A stretch of 64,000 nucleotides of DNA from JAWPMV01 sp039819665 (lineage in GTDB: Bacteria; Bacteroidota; Bacteroidia; J057). The stretch lies in assembly GCA_039819665.1 (NCBI GenBank), contig JBCBRM010000008.1:124001-188000 (forward strand), in the 5' to 3' direction. Under the pieces are notes generated by a model. That model worked only from the letters and a program-made list of their open reading frames with translations. It was not told the origin of the DNA and did not search any database. This document shows, in pieces, positions 62,554 to 64,000 of the stretch. The position numbers were made by a program, and so were the translations under genes. Position 1 is the stretch's first letter. Every line of letters starts with the position of its first letter.

Positions 62554-63534
62554 ATGCAAAGCTCAACTGCGCCCATGCTTGCAGACAAGTTAGAAAAAGT
62601 CAATCTCTTGGTTCAGGAACTGGATAAAGTAGTGGTAGGACAATATAAGATGGTTCACCGCCTCTTGATAGGTTTATTTACCAATGGTCATATACTGCTT
62701 GAGGGAGTTCCGGGTCTGGCAAAGACGCTTACAGTAAGTACTCTCGCCAGAGCCTTGCAAATGGATTTCACAAGGATTCAATTTACGCCGGACCTTTTAC
62801 CAGCGGATTTGATCGGTACACTTATCTATAATCAGAAAAGCGGATCTTTTGAAGTAAAGAAGGGGCCTATTTTCTCCAATATTGTTTTGGCAGACGAAAT
62901 CAACCGTTCTCCTGCCAAAGTCCAGTCTGCCTTGCTGGAAGCCATGCAGGAACAACAGGTTACTATTGGAGATTCTACATTTGATCTGGATGAGCCCTTT
63001 TTAGTATTGGCGACTCAGAACCCCATCGACCAGGAAGGAACCTATCCTTTGCCGGAGGCGCAGGTTGACCGTTTCATGATGAAAGTCTTCGTTTCTTATC
63101 CCACCAAGGCAGAAGAAAAGACCATCATGCGGAGAATGGCTAAAACTAAAAATGCCGTAGAGGTAAATCCAGTCTTAAGCCAAAGAGACATACTTGAAAT
63201 CAGAGAAATCATCGATGAAATTCAGGTTTCTGAGAAAATCGAAGATTATATCATAGACATCATTATGGCAACGCGCCAGCCGCAAGATTATGGCATGCAG
63301 CGTATGTCTGAATATATCGAATACGGAGCTTCTCCTCGTGCAAGTTTGGCTTTGAATCTAGGTGCCCGTGCCCATGCATTCCTTGAAGGTAGAAACTATG
63401 TCTTACCCGAAGATGTAAAATCAATCGCTAGCGATGTCCTCAATCATCGCATCATTTTGAACTATGAAGCGGAAGCTGATGAGGTAACCACAGTAGACTG
63501 TGTGGACCTTATTTTAAGGCACGTTGAGATTTAA
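62554..63534 (+). CDS. MoxR family AAA+ ATPase
   Basis: A 326-residue AAA+ ATPase. Walker A is GVPGLAKT (51-58), Walker B/DE is VLADEINRSPAKVQSALLEAMQEQQVT, sensor 1 LATQNPIDQEGTYPLPEAQVDRFM, and a C-terminal lid (SPRASLALNLGARAHAFLEG). MoxR ATPases act as chaperones with a partner that has a von Willebrand A domain (DUF58 type), usually the next gene. Here tRNA-Arg follows, so the partner is missing or elsewhere. A TAATTTAG near-promoter lies ~84 bp upstream. Confidence 0.96.
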   Translation: MQSSTAPMLADKLEKVNLLVQELDKVVVGQYKMVHRLLIGLFTNGHILLEGVPGLAKTLTVSTLARALQMDFTRIQFTPDLLPADLIGTLIYNQKSGSFEVKKGPIFSNIVLADEINRSPAKVQSALLEAMQEQQVTIGDSTFDLDEPFLVLATQNPIDQEGTYPLPEAQVDRFMMKVFVSYPTKAEEKTIMRRMAKTKNAVEVNPVLSQRDILEIREIIDEIQVSEKIEDYIIDIIMATRQPQDYGMQRMSEYIEYGASPRASLALNLGARAHAFLEGRNYVLPEDVKSIASDVLNHRIILNYEAEADEVTTVDCVDLILRHVEI

Positions 63535-63568
63535 TTGCGAAAAATTTAGATTTTAGAAAATCTCTATT

Positions 63569-63576
63569 ATATTTGC
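63569..63576 (+). promoter_or_regulatory. -7 promoter element (TATATTTG) for tRNA-Arg
   Basis: Exact TAnnTTTG match 32 bp before the mature tRNA 5' end, consistent with a short pre-tRNA leader. Confidence 0.6.
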
Positions 63577-63607
63577 ATCCCTATACGAAAAAGCGATGCT
63601 TTTTCAT

Positions 63608-63681
63608 GCACTGGTAGCTCAACTGGATAGAGCACCTGACTACGGATCAGGAGGTTGAGGGTTCGAATCCTTCCCAGTGTA
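63608..63681 (+). tRNA. tRNA-Arg (anticodon ACG)
   Basis: A complete cloverleaf. Acceptor GCACTGG pairs with CCAGTGT (one G-U), discriminator A. D arm GCTC...GAGC. Anticodon stem CCTGA/TCAGG holds loop CTACGGA with anticodon ACG (read as ICG). T arm GAGGG-TTCGAAT-CCTTC. CCA is not encoded. It decodes CGU/CGC/CGA. Confidence 0.97.
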
Positions 63682-63812
63682 CTTCATCAAATCGAAAATT
63701 CCCATATATTTAACTATTAAATGTATGGGAATTTTTCTTTCAAGGATGGCTTAATATAACTTTTGGGGAAACAAAAAGATGATAGTATCTTATATGCATA
63801 AAAATATGAGTT

Positions 63813-64000
63813 GTGAGACTATCCAAATACTTATTCTGGGATTCTGAATACGAAAAAATAGATTGGGACAAAAAGGCCCGCTATGTAATTGAAAAAGTAG
63901 TTTCTCTGGGTACAATTGATGACTGGAAACAAATCAGGGAATTTTATGGCTTAGAGAAGATCAAAAAGGAAATGCTTGAAGTAAGGTCTTTAGATCCTAA
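63813..64000 (+). CDS. DUF6922-like protein (partial, cut by window end)
   Basis: Open from a GTG (an in-frame TGA lies two codons upstream) to the window edge, 62 codons. YLFWDSEYEKIDWDKKARYVIEKVVSLGTIDDWKQIREFYG matches the short DUF6922 pattern (FWD..., YVIE.V..G..DDW, YG...I). In Bacteroidota such proteins often precede an AbiEii-type nucleotidyltransferase gene and may act as its antitoxin. The continuation is not visible. It lies about 130 bp after tRNA-Arg. Confidence 0.65.
   Translation, partial: MRLSKYLFWDSEYEKIDWDKKARYVIEKVVSLGTIDDWKQIREFYGLEKIKKEMLEVRSLDP

Noticed and set aside
1..64000. CRISPR array, rRNA operon, insertion sequence or prophage genes
   Set aside because: No regularly spaced repeats, rRNA signatures, transposase, integrase or phage structural genes were seen on either strand.

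Overview
The window comes from a member of the Bacteroidota. Signs of this are several promoters matching TAnnTTTG (the phylum's -7 element), few Shine-Dalgarno sites, a tmRNA tag ending in ALAA, a fused hisB and hisIE, a Bacteroidota-type LptD, and GWxTD, DUF1573 and HU-CCDC81/SPOR proteins. I cannot place it below phylum with confidence; a Saprospiria-like or Cytophagia-like bacterium would fit.

Region 1 (1-7 kb) is a protease/TPR locus: an unknown protein, a caspase-like (C14) protease, and on the other strand a CHAT protease with one membrane segment, whose gene overlaps that of an exported TPR protein by 8 bp. The CHAT and TPR proteins both carry a carboxypeptidase-regulatory-like domain, which suggests signalling across the inner membrane.

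Region 2 (7-22 kb) is a catabolic region with three TetR regulators. One divergent TetR faces an operon of two thiolases, a carotenoid oxygenase and a DUF1295 reductase-like protein. A second lies among an Old Yellow Enzyme, a sulfatase, a PhlG-like C-C hydrolase and a GDPD lipoprotein. A third faces a tautomerase, a tautomerase-like protein and an SDR enzyme. Palindromes that look like operators sit at all three.

Region 3 (22.3-24 kb) is a tmRNA gene (ssrA) split by a 244-nt group I intron in its T-loop. A 16-bp copy of the tmRNA 3' end lies 1 kb beyond the gene, and the two copies bracket a UPF0175/PIN toxin-antitoxin pair. This looks like a very small island integrated at the tmRNA.

Region 4 (24-37.6 kb) holds a DUF1573 protein, a cell-wall amidase, LptD and the histidine pathway in two blocks: hisG-D-C-B and hisH-A-F-IE, separated by an HD-domain gene on the other strand. 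Upstream of hisG is a 32-residue leader peptide with five His codons, followed by an intrinsic terminator, i.e. a histidine attenuator.

Region 5 (37.6-64 kb) is mostly housekeeping: an AddA-like helicase-nuclease, topA, a glycosyltransferase, YbaB, a GWxTD protein, WbqC, ArsR, ribBA, a large TPR protein with a beta-barrel partner, two SPOR proteins, a PP2C-TM-TPR protein, MCE/MlaD, a cobalamin adenosyltransferase, MoxR, tRNA-Arg(ACG) and the start of a DUF6922-like gene at the right edge. No rRNA, CRISPR array, transposase or integrase was seen.
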